Assembly (NCBI GenBank): GCA_965116685.1
Contig: OZ220707.1
Span: forward strand, 2,294,001 to 2,358,000
Origin: Bin80 sp965116685
Lineage (GTDB): Bacteria; Bacteroidota; Rhodothermia; Rhodothermales; Bin80
Direction: 5' to 3'
Length of the DNA stretch: 64,000 nucleotides
The notes beneath the pieces were generated by a model. It was not told the DNA's origin, searched no databases, and saw only the letters and a program-made list of their open reading frames with translations. Shown here piece by piece: positions 1-8,489 of the stretch; within the stretch, counting starts at the first letter, position 1; each line of letters begins with the position of its first letter. The position numbers and the translations under genes were made by a program.

Positions 1-2689
1 CGGGGCGTTCTTTCCGCAGACGCTTCTTTTCAGCCTCTTGTTTTTGCTGCGACATGCCGCGTAACCCGGGAAAGTGTCTTGCCCAGAAGGCGTCTTCTTC
101 AACCACAGTTTCTTGCCATGGAGGATTGCCGAGGATCACATCAAAACCTGGTCTCTCCCGAAGAAATACCTCTGGAAAAGCAATCGGAAAATGGACAGAC
201 GAAAGAGTTTGCAGGGTTTCCCTGCACATATCCAAGGCGTCCTTCATTCTGCGAGTTTTGACATCCTTTGGAAGATCTGGGAATTCATTCCAATCTTCAA
301 CTAGAGCTGTGATTACGGAGTCATTACTAATCGGAGCAGCAGTGAGAAGGTCACATAGAATTTTCGTGCTCTGAACCGATTCTCGAATATCTTTCTGCAC
401 TTCGCGTGCTTCCTTAACATCATCCAGAGAGGCATCATTACTATTGGCAAGACGACGAAGCGGTTTCTTTGCGTTACCGAGGAGTTTCTCTGTATCAAGT
501 GTGAAAAGTGGACGTGAAAGTTTTTCGTATGTGTCTCGTATCTCAGCAATACTTCCCATACCTACCAGTGCATTCCCGTGGATCAATGTTCGGTCAAGAA
601 AAGACAACGGCAATCCAGGCACGAACGTGTGGATCCATACGGCGAGCCGTGCAAGTTGAACGGCAAGCGGGTTGATATCTACGCCATAGATGCATCGCCG
701 CGCAATCAGCCGTCGAAGCAGTTGACTATCTTCAATGGAATCACCGATACGGGTCTCACTCAGCTGCTTCATTGCTATGGAACGTAGATCCGCCAATTCA
801 TTCATGACTCCCGGAAGGTTGCGCTGCGATTGAGCGAGATAGTCTACCATCTGTTGCTCCATCAGATCAATGGCGCTGATCAGAAAATGGCCCGAGCCCA
901 TCGCAATATCCGCAACACGAAAATCAAAAAACGCCTCGCTGGCATCCGTATCGTCCAGTTTGTCAAGTCGTGCAAAGTGATCCTTCAGTGCTGGCTCGAG
1001 TGTTCCTTCTAGAAGATGATCCACCGCAAACGATTTCGTATAGTAACTGCCGGACGATTTCCGTGCTCCAGAACGATTGTGCAAATAGACCTCACCTTCG
1101 GATACAATCGGTTCCTCTCCATCCTTCGCGGGGACGTAGACCTCAGCGTTCTTTTGCGTTTTTAGTACAAGGTCCATGTCGGCCCTTGCCAATCCAGATT
1201 CAAGGAGCCCTTCATAGATGGTGCCAAATTCACGAACACCAAGTGAGCGAAAATCAACCGGTCCAGGTACGCCTTCTCTAGTCTGAATCACCAATAGATC
1301 GCGCAAAGCAACTTCAAAGCAGTCGTTGGGCAGCATGATCTCCGACAATGCAGCGCCTGCTTTTGAAATCTCTCCATCATCCAAGAACAGAGCCCCGCCG
1401 TATGCCGGCACATCCCACTCCACGTTCCCCCGAGCTACAGCCTGCCAGAGATGTACCGTTTCTTGCCAGTGTGTGGATCCTTCGGCAATCGGTGTTTCCT
1501 CTCTGACTGCATCGGCCAGTTCCTGTGCCTTCATTTTCAGGGATCGGCGTTGGTAGGCACTGTTATTCTGATAGGGGAGCAGGTCCCGGTCTTCGGCATA
1601 GGCGATAAACAGAAGACGAAACAGCACGGTCAGGGCCATTTCATAGGTGAGGGCAAGGTCTTCTGGATTCGGTGCGGCGATACCGCGTGCATGGGTGATC
1701 CCCTGGGCCAGAACAGGGACTACACGATCGTAGATGCGTTCTCGTAGACGTTTCGCGAGATCCCCTGCAAAGCGGGTTGATCCTTCCAGAATCGTGTAAA
1801 GACTACCGTTGGGTGCCAATGCTTCGGCCGAGTAGAGGAGCCACAAATAATGCAGTTGCTCGTCAGAAAGCAGCCAGGGTTGGCATTCAATGTAGGTTTC
1901 TGTACGGCCCCGCCGCCCCACACCCACATTTATATCTGTAGTGTAGAGGCGAATTCGGTTTCCCTGGGTAAAGATGATCCATTTCAGGTCTTCGTTGTCC
2001 GCCTTCCTGAATGCGTAGCTGACAGGAGAAAGCTGGTTAAAACGTTGCTCTTTGTGCACTACAGATTCGTTCTCGTGTAGCATGACGGCGAGGGCTGTTT
2101 TGCGGTCATTGCTTCGAAGCACACTCGTAAGGTTGTCCAATGGTTCAATAGAAAAGCCAAGTGCCACCAGCAGATCAGATCCTCGTTTCCCTGTGACAAC
2201 CTGTGCTTTTCTCTTGGCATCTTTCAGGTCTGCTCGTTTAGGGACCCCATACTCCAATTCATGCAACGCCAGCAAGCCTTCATTTCTGAGTCCAGGCAGT
2301 GTAGTTCGAAATGAAGATTTGGTTTGATCAAACAGGCGACGGGCAGATTCCCGGTCGGGTTGATCCAGCAACTCACGGCACAGCCGTTCAACTTGGCCTG
2401 GATCCATATCAGGATAGATGGGTGGCATGTCACCTGCAGGACCACACAGGGACGCCTGATCCGAATGCAGAATGACCAAGAGTAGGGGGGCTGCTCGATT
2501 TGCTTTCCGGGCTTTCCACACCTTCCTGATCTCCCCGTCACTGGGTCTATTGATTGCATGTGCAACCGTAATTTCCATGGCCGGGGACCCCTTACCAATG
2601 AAAAGCCCGGCCGATCTGAGTTGAGAACTCCCGACAGGCGACCAGGGGCGCTTGATTAAATCGACAAGAAATTCAGGACTTTCCTGCAT
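1..2689 (-). CDS. Eco57I-like N6-adenine DNA methyltransferase, 3' end beyond window
   Basis: An open frame of about 896 codons starts at ATG 2689 (protein begins MQESPEFLVDL) and is still open at base 1, so the C-terminus lies outside the window. Seen: a SAM-binding motif I written ADIAMGSGHFL at about residues 593-603, and the adenine-methylase catalytic motif NPPW at about residue 855. The long N-terminal half (1-550) has no motif I can name. The known family (Eco57I-type / type IIG / PglX-like class I methyltransferases) modifies adenine in a specific site and is often 1000-1600 aa, with nuclease or specificity parts in the same chain. Motif I lacks the usual DPxCGSG Pro-Cys. No BREX or DISARM partner is visible on the sequenced side. 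tRNA-Gln lies 139 bp upstream on the opposite strand. Family call is firm; the biological system (type IIG RM, BREX or orphan) is undetermined. Confidence 0.85.
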   Translation of the reverse strand, partial: MQESPEFLVDLIKRPWSPVGSSQLRSAGLFIGKGSPAMEITVAHAINRPSDGEIRKVWKARKANRAAPLLLVILHSDQASLCGPAGDMPPIYPDMDPGQVERLCRELLDQPDRESARRLFDQTKSSFRTTLPGLRNEGLLALHELEYGVPKRADLKDAKRKAQVVTGKRGSDLLVALGFSIEPLDNLTSVLRSNDRKTALAVMLHENESVVHKEQRFNQLSPVSYAFRKADNEDLKWIIFTQGNRIRLYTTDINVGVGRRGRTETYIECQPWLLSDEQLHYLWLLYSAEALAPNGSLYTILEGSTRFAGDLAKRLRERIYDRVVPVLAQGITHARGIAAPNPEDLALTYEMALTVLFRLLFIAYAEDRDLLPYQNNSAYQRRSLKMKAQELADAVREETPIAEGSTHWQETVHLWQAVARGNVEWDVPAYGGALFLDDGEISKAGAALSEIMLPNDCFEVALRDLLVIQTREGVPGPVDFRSLGVREFGTIYEGLLESGLARADMDLVLKTQKNAEVYVPAKDGEEPIVSEGEVYLHNRSGARKSSGSYYTKSFAVDHLLEGTLEPALKDHFARLDKLDDTDASEAFFDFRVADIAMGSGHFLISAIDLMEQQMVDYLAQSQRNLPGVMNELADLRSIAMKQLSETRIGDSIEDSQLLRRLIARRCIYGVDINPLAVQLARLAVWIHTFVPGLPLSFLDRTLIHGNALVGMGSIAEIRDTYEKLSRPLFTLDTEKLLGNAKKPLRRLANSNDASLDDVKEAREVQKDIRESVQSTKILCDLLTAAPISNDSVITALVEDWNEFPDLPKDVKTRRMKDALDMCRETLQTLSSVHFPIAFPEVFLRERPGFDVILGNPPWQETVVEEDAFWARHFPGLRGMSQQKQEAEKKRLRKERP

Positions 2690-2827
2690 GATGATCTCAG
2701 GGAATGAATGAGTATACAACTTCTTGTATAAATTGCCACTCCCGCACACATTGTTTGGGATAGGTTGATATCGAATCAGGATTACTTGGACGGAACCAAT
2801 TTGAGTGACATAGAATAAACAGCGCCA

Positions 2828-2900
2828 TTGCCCTGTAGCTCAATTGGCAGAGCGCCTGGCTCTGGACCAGGAGGTTCCAGGTTCGAATCCTGGCGGGGCA
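2828..2900 (+). tRNA. tRNA-Gln (anticodon CTG)
   Basis: A full cloverleaf can be folded. The acceptor arms TGCCCTG and CGGGGCA pair, there is a GCTC/GAGC D stem, and the CCTGG/CCAGG anticodon stem encloses the loop CTCTGGA (anticodon CTG, reads CAG). The T arm carries GGTTCGAATCC. No CCA is encoded. The 3' end abuts the stop codon of the convergent phosphodiester glycosidase gene, leaving one base between them. Confidence 0.95.
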
Positions 2901-2901
2901 A

Positions 2902-3846
2902 CTACGGATCTTTTTTGGTGACTGCAAGAAATCCCGCATAAGCTTCCGCTGAATCCTCTGGGCGCTCCCTTGTATGAAGCACGCTGATTGCTCCGTCCAG
3001 ATAGAGTGCGTCGGTTACTCCTGCAGTATCTCGAAACCAAGACGCAAAGTCAAAGAAGTTGACCGCACCGTTTGTGATGGCAATGATCGCTTGACCGTCC
3101 TCAGATATTCCGATCCCGTTCCGTAGGCGGCAGTTTTTAGAGCCTGGAGTGAAGGCGGGATGGATTTTGTTGTTCTGCAGAAGTAGAGGACCTGATTGAA
3201 GTGCGTAATCTACTTCAGGCTTTGCCACGCCAAAGCGTACGGATTCGAGAATGCCGAACTGATTATTCTGAGTAAAGAATACTCCGTTGGGTTTGAGATA
3301 GAAATTCCCGTATCCGTCCTCAAGATTTAAGGGGCGCAGTTCTCGGCCGTTTTCCACATAGAGTCCAGTAGGTACGAGTCCTGGTTCAAAAATGCCGGCA
3401 TTGGTAACAGTAACGATCGAATGACCTGCATGCTCAAGCCAGTCCACAACGTTCTGTATATTTTCAAAGGGTTCATTGGATGTTGGATTTCTCCAATGCA
3501 GCGTGATGTTATGCAGTGCAGGGTTGACATGAACAGTGTCATACGGCTGTGATGCATTTAGAACACAGGACTGATTTTGCAATGACTGTTTGATGGTACT
3601 ACAGCCTGTCAGCAGGATTGCTGCCATACCCCATAACCAAAATAGTTTTGGTAGAGTGCCAGACCGTGCACGAAATGCTTTGGCCTGATAGGTGGCATCT
3701 GGATATCGAAATTCCCGGATAGGAGTCAAGGGCAGGGTTTGTGGCTTCGTTTGCGTGATCATGGGGATTAGATCATAATACAAGTTCGCCATTTCATTGA
3801 GGATCAATCGTCTATGGTTTGAAGAAAAGAGGTAAAGACATGCCAA
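2902..3846 (-). CDS. Phosphodiester glycosidase (NAGPA/DUF2233) family lipoprotein
   Basis: The C-terminal two thirds matches the phosphodiester glycosidase domain: NAGIFEPGLVPTGLYVENG, then NGVFF, GPLL and TNGAVNFFDFASWF, ending with the family hallmark DALYLDGAIS near the C-terminus. Enzymes of this family remove alpha-GlcNAc phosphodiester caps or cleave related glycosyl phosphodiesters; the bacterial substrates are mostly unknown. A lipobox (ILLTGC) follows a hydrophobic stretch, so the mature protein is probably a lipidated periplasmic or outer-membrane protein. The start is uncertain: about 70 residues precede the lipobox in this frame, far more than a normal signal peptide. A downstream Met (near MANLYYD or MITQTK) is more likely than the first one, but none gives a textbook signal. 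Single gene, no operon partner. Confidence 0.75.
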   Translation of the reverse strand: MACLYLFSSNHRRLILNEMANLYYDLIPMITQTKPQTLPLTPIREFRYPDATYQAKAFRARSGTLPKLFWLWGMAAILLTGCSTIKQSLQNQSCVLNASQPYDTVHVNPALHNITLHWRNPTSNEPFENIQNVVDWLEHAGHSIVTVTNAGIFEPGLVPTGLYVENGRELRPLNLEDGYGNFYLKPNGVFFTQNNQFGILESVRFGVAKPEVDYALQSGPLLLQNNKIHPAFTPGSKNCRLRNGIGISEDGQAIIAITNGAVNFFDFASWFRDTAGVTDALYLDGAISVLHTRERPEDSAEAYAGFLAVTKKDP

Positions 3847-4187
3847 TCATTCACTTAATCCAGGAGCGTGCCGATTTATGCCCTAAATTAGCCGGATCAC
3901 CAAGTGCAACAAACTGAATGGGTTTTACATGAGGTTTGTTTGAAAGGGAGATTCATCATCATCAGATCAATAGGGGGAATGTTATATGAAAATACGGAAG
4001 GGCCTAACGGCGTTCATTTGCAACAGAAATTCGAGCATTAATTTGCTGCTGAATGGAATTATCTACCTATAGCGTGTAGCTTGGCGCTTATTCTAGATTA
4101 ATCCATAGACCCTCTCCCTCTATCTTTGTAGGACTCGGGTTTCACGGTGCGCATGGGCAGCTGAATCAGTCCTATTTGCACGCGATG
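3847..4187. other. Intergenic stretch without recognisable gene
   Basis: About 340 AT-rich bases between the glycosidase start and the stop of the small membrane protein. I see no convincing coding frame, tRNA, or hairpin with a T-run. It should hold the promoter of the glycosidase gene. Confidence 0.5.
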
Positions 4188-4601
4188 CTACCCATCATGG
4201 CCGTTAAACAGGTACTTGGCGAGTACACGAAGCGGAGTGTACATCGTGCCGAATGCAGTGCCAAGCATGGCAATCAGAACTCTATAGTCAATGTTGACTT
4301 GCGATTTGTCTGAGCTACTTTTCACAATGAGCACAGCTGTAAAGATCAGCCAGCCTACTGCTATCACACCTGAAACGATTGCAAAGGGAAGTCTGTACTT
4401 GTTTTTCTGTTGTTCTTTCTTGGCTAGTTCTGCCTCCTTGTCTGCCGCCGCTCTTTCCTTCCTTAGCCGTATCTCATCCCTGGTTGCTTTCTCATACTGG
4501 GGATCATCAACATTCCAATCAATGTTGCGTAGCGCCTCTCCTGTACGCTGTATCTCCTGGGCGAGGTGGTCAGGCAGGTGTTGTTCCGGCGTATTCGACA
4601 T
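4188..4601 (-). CDS. Small two-TM membrane protein, probable toxin partner of Panacea protein
   Basis: A 137-residue protein from ATG 4601 (MSNTPEQHLPDHL). A longer frame exists, but that start lies well inside the upstream gene. Residues 1-65 are charged and helical, with an Arg/Lys/Glu-rich coiled-coil-like stretch (RLRKERAAADKEAELAKKEQ). Then come two hydrophobic segments: LPFAIVSGVIAVGWLIFTAVLIV, and a second around RVLIAMLGTAFGTMYTPL. It overlaps the 3' end of the Panacea gene by 32 nt, so the two are translationally coupled. Known: Panacea antitoxins (PanA) pair with many unrelated toxins (PanT), including small membrane proteins. Inference: this is the PanT of the pair. No homolog is recognised by name, and a non-toxic accessory protein is possible. 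Confidence 0.6.
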   Translation of the reverse strand: MSNTPEQHLPDHLAQEIQRTGEALRNIDWNVDDPQYEKATRDEIRLRKERAAADKEAELAKKEQQKNKYRLPFAIVSGVIAVGWLIFTAVLIVKSSSDKSQVNIDYRVLIAMLGTAFGTMYTPLRVLAKYLFNGHDG

Positions 4602-5052
4602 TTTCCGACGTTGCGACCTTTTTTCGCTTCTCAAACTCCTCAAGTATATCCTGTTGGGGAATAACAACTCCAGTGGCACCGGGAATATAATTCTTTGCCC
4701 ATGCCCCCCCCGCCCAATGCGTTATCCTTATGAGCTTTGAGGCTGACACCAGCCCTAACTCGTCGTAAATAATGTCCAAGGTTGTCCTTTCGCTGCCTGG
4801 TGGTAGTGGGCGCCTGTTGTGGCCTATGCCGGTTATTGTGCTTGATCCGTAAATGCGCAACTCCCTGTATAGAACAGGGTGTACGGGGCCGAACTCCCAT
4901 GCCTCGAAATCACCCCGAACGAGTGGCTCGTCGCGGTTTCCTAGGTGGATCATGTGAGCAAGATAGAGGAGTTTTTGGAGTTCAATCTGCGTAAGTGTCC
5001 AACCCGATTTCTTGCACAAGTGATTCGCGGCGTCAAGCACTGATACAGCCAT
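4570..5052 (-). CDS. Panacea-domain (SocA/DUF4065) protein, putative antitoxin
   Basis: 160 aa from ATG 5052. The sequence MAVSVLDAANHLCKKSGW followed by LQKLLYLAHMIHLG and FEAWEFGPVHPVLYREL is the typical Panacea/GepA layout (helical N-terminus, WxxGPV motif). An upstream in-frame start would add an unlikely Thr-repeat leader (six Thr encoded by GT-rich DNA), so the later Met is preferred. The family acts as an antitoxin or proteolytic-adaptor-like domain that neutralises a neighbouring toxin. The gene directly downstream overlaps by 32 nt and encodes a small membrane protein, the usual two-gene toxin-antitoxin context. No separate DNA-binding domain is visible. Assignment to the domain is strong; antitoxin function is inferred from the family and context. 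Confidence 0.85.
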   Translation of the reverse strand: MAVSVLDAANHLCKKSGWTLTQIELQKLLYLAHMIHLGNRDEPLVRGDFEAWEFGPVHPVLYRELRIYGSSTITGIGHNRRPLPPGSERTTLDIIYDELGLVSASKLIRITHWAGGAWAKNYIPGATGVVIPQQDILEEFEKRKKVATSENVEYAGTTPA

Positions 5053-5482
5053 ATCCTCGTCCGTTGTGGTGGTTGTGGTGTAGTAATGTTTCCTAAGTTC
5101 CCCTAGGAGTGGTTGTACGGCGATGTATAGGTGTAAGTTCATAATTTGTGAACACAATGTGGATAACTACATGTACCTGAGTAGCGAGAACCAAGCAGGT
5201 CACCGCATTCATTGGCCACGAAGCCGGTGAAGGATTGACCACTACTGGTGCTTCATGTATTGTCACTGTCGGAATCCGTTGCCCATATCCCAGTAACGAC
5301 ACACAAGCCCGTTCTGCCAAATGTAGCGCGCAAGTCAGTCCTACGCCGATTTGCAGTTGAGAACATGCGGGTCAAATCAGCGATCCCGATGTCCTTTCGA
5401 AATTGTCTGCTCGGTGCGCTGCTTGTCGCATTCGCACCTTAAAATGTTATTCGTTAATATGGAATTGGCGGGCGTTACAGCT
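5053..5482. other. Non-coding leader of the Panacea cassette
   Basis: About 430 bases hold no convincing gene on either strand. The part next to the Panacea start contains GGT/GTT simple repeats (around 5063-5080). The promoter of the two-gene cassette should lie here. Confidence 0.4.
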
Positions 5483-5821
5483 TCACATGACCTCCCATTT
5501 GTCAAAGAACAGGTCGCTGGCATTCGTGGCTCCAGTATTTACATGGGCATGGAAGCGATGATCAGGTTGGACAAGCTTTTTGATATTCTCAGGTATATCC
5601 TTCATGTTGATCCTAACTTTGGTTCGGGTGCTCCAGGCAGGAACAACAACATAAAAGAATTGCCGCTCATTGTCTACAGCATCCACACGCACGAGGGTTC
5701 GCCAAGGGCGACGCGAAGGTTGTGGTTTTTCAGCTAATTGCTGTAAACTCTGCTCCTGGGCAGACTTTAGTTCAGTTGGCTCAGGTCGCTCCATTTGAAG
5801 TAATCCAGGAATGTATCTCAA
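5483..5821 (-). CDS. Uncharacterised 112-residue protein
   Basis: I do not recognise a named family. The frame looks genuinely coding. It has an acidic/Gln-rich N-terminus (TELKSAQEQSLQQLAEKP), then an SRRPWRTLVRVDAVDN segment and beta-strand-like stretches (RQFFYVVVPAWSTRTKVRINM), ending FFDKWEVM. There is no signal peptide or membrane segment. An internal Met (MERPEPTEL, base 5794) is an equally good start. It is transcribed in the same direction as the Panacea cassette but 430 bp upstream of it, so co-transcription is uncertain. Alternative: a short conserved accessory-island protein. Confidence 0.55.
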   Translation of the reverse strand: MRYIPGLLQMERPEPTELKSAQEQSLQQLAEKPQPSRRPWRTLVRVDAVDNERQFFYVVVPAWSTRTKVRINMKDIPENIKKLVQPDHRFHAHVNTGATNASDLFFDKWEVM

Positions 5822-5959
5822 TGATCTCGTCAGATGGGTGCATCATCAAGTCTGGTACAAAGGACTTGTCTAACAACAATCAAATTTAAGTCAAAAATTC
5901 CATTGGAGGAGAGCCGCAACGAAGCAGAGAAGCAAGCTGTAAGGACTCAATTCAGGTTC

Positions 5960-6916
5960 TTAGCTGTATGCTTGAGCAGTAGCCTCAAAAGGTTCGGTGA
6001 AATAGCGCATAAATAACTCCCCATATGCGGCCATCGCGATGGAGAACTTGTTGCCGGTATCAGATTTGCGAGAGGTGCCCGCGTCAGGGCCGGAAGGTTT
6101 TACCGTGACGGGGAACCGGGATAATTTCACGACATCGGGATGGGCCAGATATACGGCAGCCAATGGGTCCCAGGCGTAAAAGACACCCTGCTCTGCATGC
6201 GGGCGAACCGACTCCAGTACCTCTGTGGTCATGCGCCCTACGGGGCAGCGGGCCATTTTTGCGAATTGATCAATGAAGGGGATTTTGACGGGTACCTGAT
6301 TGGTAGCATCCAGCGGAATCAGTGTAATCGGCAGGTCAGAGGAGAAAACTTTTGATGCAGCCAGTGGGTCTGCAAAAAAATTCCACTCCGCTGTTGGGGT
6401 GGGTGAAATAAATTCTCCTGAGTCATTCACATTTCCCGGTACCGCCAATGCCCCACCCATGATCACGAGTTCCTGGATAGCCGGAGCAGAGGCTCGGGTT
6501 AGATTAGCCAGGTTTGTAAGGGCACCAAGAGCCAGCACACGGACAGGTCGGGACGCCCGTGAAAGTCTACGCTGCAGGAATGATACGGCGTGCTCTTCTT
6601 CGGGAGGAATAAATGCCTTCGGAAGGCTTACGCCGGGAAGATCATCTGAAAGCTCGCGCCAGCGTCGAGGAAAGGCAGCATCTCCCGACGACGGTTCAGA
6701 ATCACCAACGTATACCGGGATATGTCCTGTGGCAAATGCTGCAATGACACGGGCAATATTGATTGCGCCCCGATCTGCGTGAGCAAGGCCATAGGAGATC
6801 GTAATCGCTTCCACCTGGATGGTTGGCTGAACCAGCAAATACCCTAGTGCCAGAAGATCATCAGGGCCGGCATCGGTATCTACGATGATATGATTCGACA
6901 AAGAGTCAGGCATCAT
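5960..6916 (-). CDS. Inosine/uridine-preferring nucleoside hydrolase family protein
   Basis: The N-terminal metal motif is VDTDAGPDD (Asp13, Asp15, Asp19, Asp20), the DxDxxxDD calcium site of nucleoside hydrolases. The family motif WNFFADPLAASKVF supplies the Asn and Asp that contact ribose, and YAWDPLAAVY carries the C-terminal Asp. Length (318 aa) is normal. The enzyme hydrolyses the N-glycosidic bond of nucleosides to base plus ribose, in the cytosol. It overlaps the end of 6-phosphogluconate dehydrogenase by 11 nt (tandem ATGATG start), so the two are an operon joining nucleoside ribose salvage to the pentose phosphate pathway. Substrate preference cannot be read from the sequence. Confidence 0.9.
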   Translation of the reverse strand: MMPDSLSNHIIVDTDAGPDDLLALGYLLVQPTIQVEAITISYGLAHADRGAINIARVIAAFATGHIPVYVGDSEPSSGDAAFPRRWRELSDDLPGVSLPKAFIPPEEEHAVSFLQRRLSRASRPVRVLALGALTNLANLTRASAPAIQELVIMGGALAVPGNVNDSGEFISPTPTAEWNFFADPLAASKVFSSDLPITLIPLDATNQVPVKIPFIDQFAKMARCPVGRMTTEVLESVRPHAEQGVFYAWDPLAAVYLAHPDVVKLSRFPVTVKPSGPDAGTSRKSDTGNKFSIAMAAYGELFMRYFTEPFEATAQAYS

Positions 6917-8366
6917 AAGTTCCTGCAGTTATGGCTCCCCCAGACCCCGTCCAGTTCGTATGGAAGAACTTCCCGCGTACCTCATCAACTCGCTCATACG
7001 TATGAGCACCAAAGTAATCTCTCTGAGCTTGAATCAGGTTTGCGGGACCTTTTGCACGTCGGTAGCCATCGTAAAAGGCTAGTGCGCTACTGAGCGCTGG
7101 GGTAGGAACGCCACAGGAAGCTGCAGTTGCAACGACCCGGCGCCACGCTCCCTGCGCTTTCGAGAGTGCCTCGGTGAAGTAGGGGGCCATCAAAAGGTTT
7201 TGCAAACCTGAATGGTTGTCAAACGCTTCCTTGATCTTCTCCAGGAATGCTGAACGGATGATACAGCCTCCCCGCCACATCAGGGCAATGCTCCCATAGT
7301 CCAGGGGCCAGTTGTAGGTTTCAGCTGCGCAGCGAAGAAGCATATATCCTTGAGCGTAGGACATGATCTTTGCGGCATAGACTGCATCGTGCAGGTCACC
7401 TACCAGCGCCTTTGTATCCACCTGGTCATATGCGGATGAAGGTCCAGGAAGGATTCCCGACGCGTGGGTACGCTCGGCATTCAAAGAAGAAAGGAATCGG
7501 CAAAAGACGGCTTCACCGATCAACGTGAGCGGGGTTCCCTGATCCAGAGCGCTTGCCACCGTCCATTTACCCGTGCCTTTTTGTCCAGCACAGTCAAGGA
7601 TGGTGTCCAATGTAAATTTCCCTTCTTCATCCTGATGCCCAAGGATGTCACGGGTAATCTGGATGAGATATGAATTCAGCTTACCCGTATTCCATTCTGC
7701 ATAGACATCCTGCATTTCCAGGTTTGAGAATCCCAGGAGTTCTTTCATGATATGATAGGATTCAGCAATAATTTGCATATCGCCATATTCAATCCCATTA
7801 TGGACCATCTTGACAAAGTGTCCAGCTCCATCCGGGCCAATCCATTCACAACATGGAGAACCATCCACTTTGGCAGCAATGCGCTGAAAAATAGGCTTTA
7901 CATGCTGCCATGCCTCCGTGCTGCCTCCAGGCATGATACTCGGTCCGGTTCGGGCCCCTTCCTCCCCACCGGAAACTCCGGTCCCAATGAATAACATCCC
8001 CTGTGCGTCGACTTCATTTGTGCGTCGAATCGTGTCGTGATAATTTGAATTTCCGCCGTCAATCAGAATATCGCCAGCATCCAGAAGCGGTAGCAGGCTG
8101 GCAATCGTTTGATCAACGACAGCTCCCGCCTTGACCATAAGCAGAATACGTCGTGGTCGCTTGAGCGTGGCGACGAATTCTTGAAGTGAGTCGACTCCTT
8201 GGATGGAAGTGCCAGCGGCAGGCCCGGCAATGAAGTGTTCCATTGTCGAAACCGTACGGTTATATACCGTCACAGAAAATCCGTGATCATGCATATTCAA
8301 GACTAGGTTCTGCCCCATGACGGCCAGACCAATTACACCAATATCAGCACCTGTATCTTGCTTCAT
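6906..8366 (-). CDS. gnd: 6-phosphogluconate dehydrogenase, decarboxylating
   Basis: 486 aa, the full length of the long-type enzyme. Seen: NADP-binding fold GVIGLAVMGQNL at 10-21, GTGVSGGEEGARTGPSIMPGG at 128-148, catalytic Lys186 in GHFVKMVHNGIEYGDMQ, and the C-terminal substrate motif RDYFGAHTYER. It oxidises and decarboxylates 6-phosphogluconate to ribulose 5-phosphate with NADP+. It is first in a two-gene operon with the nucleoside hydrolase. The nearby GntP permease, IlvD-like dehydratase and SDR suggest gluconate or other aldonates are used by this organism. Confidence 0.97.
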   Translation of the reverse strand: MKQDTGADIGVIGLAVMGQNLVLNMHDHGFSVTVYNRTVSTMEHFIAGPAAGTSIQGVDSLQEFVATLKRPRRILLMVKAGAVVDQTIASLLPLLDAGDILIDGGNSNYHDTIRRTNEVDAQGMLFIGTGVSGGEEGARTGPSIMPGGSTEAWQHVKPIFQRIAAKVDGSPCCEWIGPDGAGHFVKMVHNGIEYGDMQIIAESYHIMKELLGFSNLEMQDVYAEWNTGKLNSYLIQITRDILGHQDEEGKFTLDTILDCAGQKGTGKWTVASALDQGTPLTLIGEAVFCRFLSSLNAERTHASGILPGPSSAYDQVDTKALVGDLHDAVYAAKIMSYAQGYMLLRCAAETYNWPLDYGSIALMWRGGCIIRSAFLEKIKEAFDNHSGLQNLLMAPYFTEALSKAQGAWRRVVATAASCGVPTPALSSALAFYDGYRRAKGPANLIQAQRDYFGAHTYERVDEVRGKFFHTNWTGSGGAITAGTYDA

Positions 8367-8489
8367 GAGTTCCTGGAATCATATTGTTTTGGGTTGTATG
8401 AGAAAGATGAATTCTGTGTCCAGATCATAGAGACCTAATAAAATGCATTGGACGCACGAAGCACTGGTGTGATCATCGTGGTGATTGAT

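Noticed and set aside
2224..2598. 124-codon minus-strand frame in the left methylase region
   Set aside because: It is out of frame with the long methyltransferase reading (2689 to 1) that carries motif I and NPPW; its own sequence is Cys/Trp/Arg-rich with no family features.
2828..2900. tRNA-Gln as attachment site of an integrated island
   Set aside because: No integrase gene is visible and I found no repeat of the tRNA 3' end nearby in the window.
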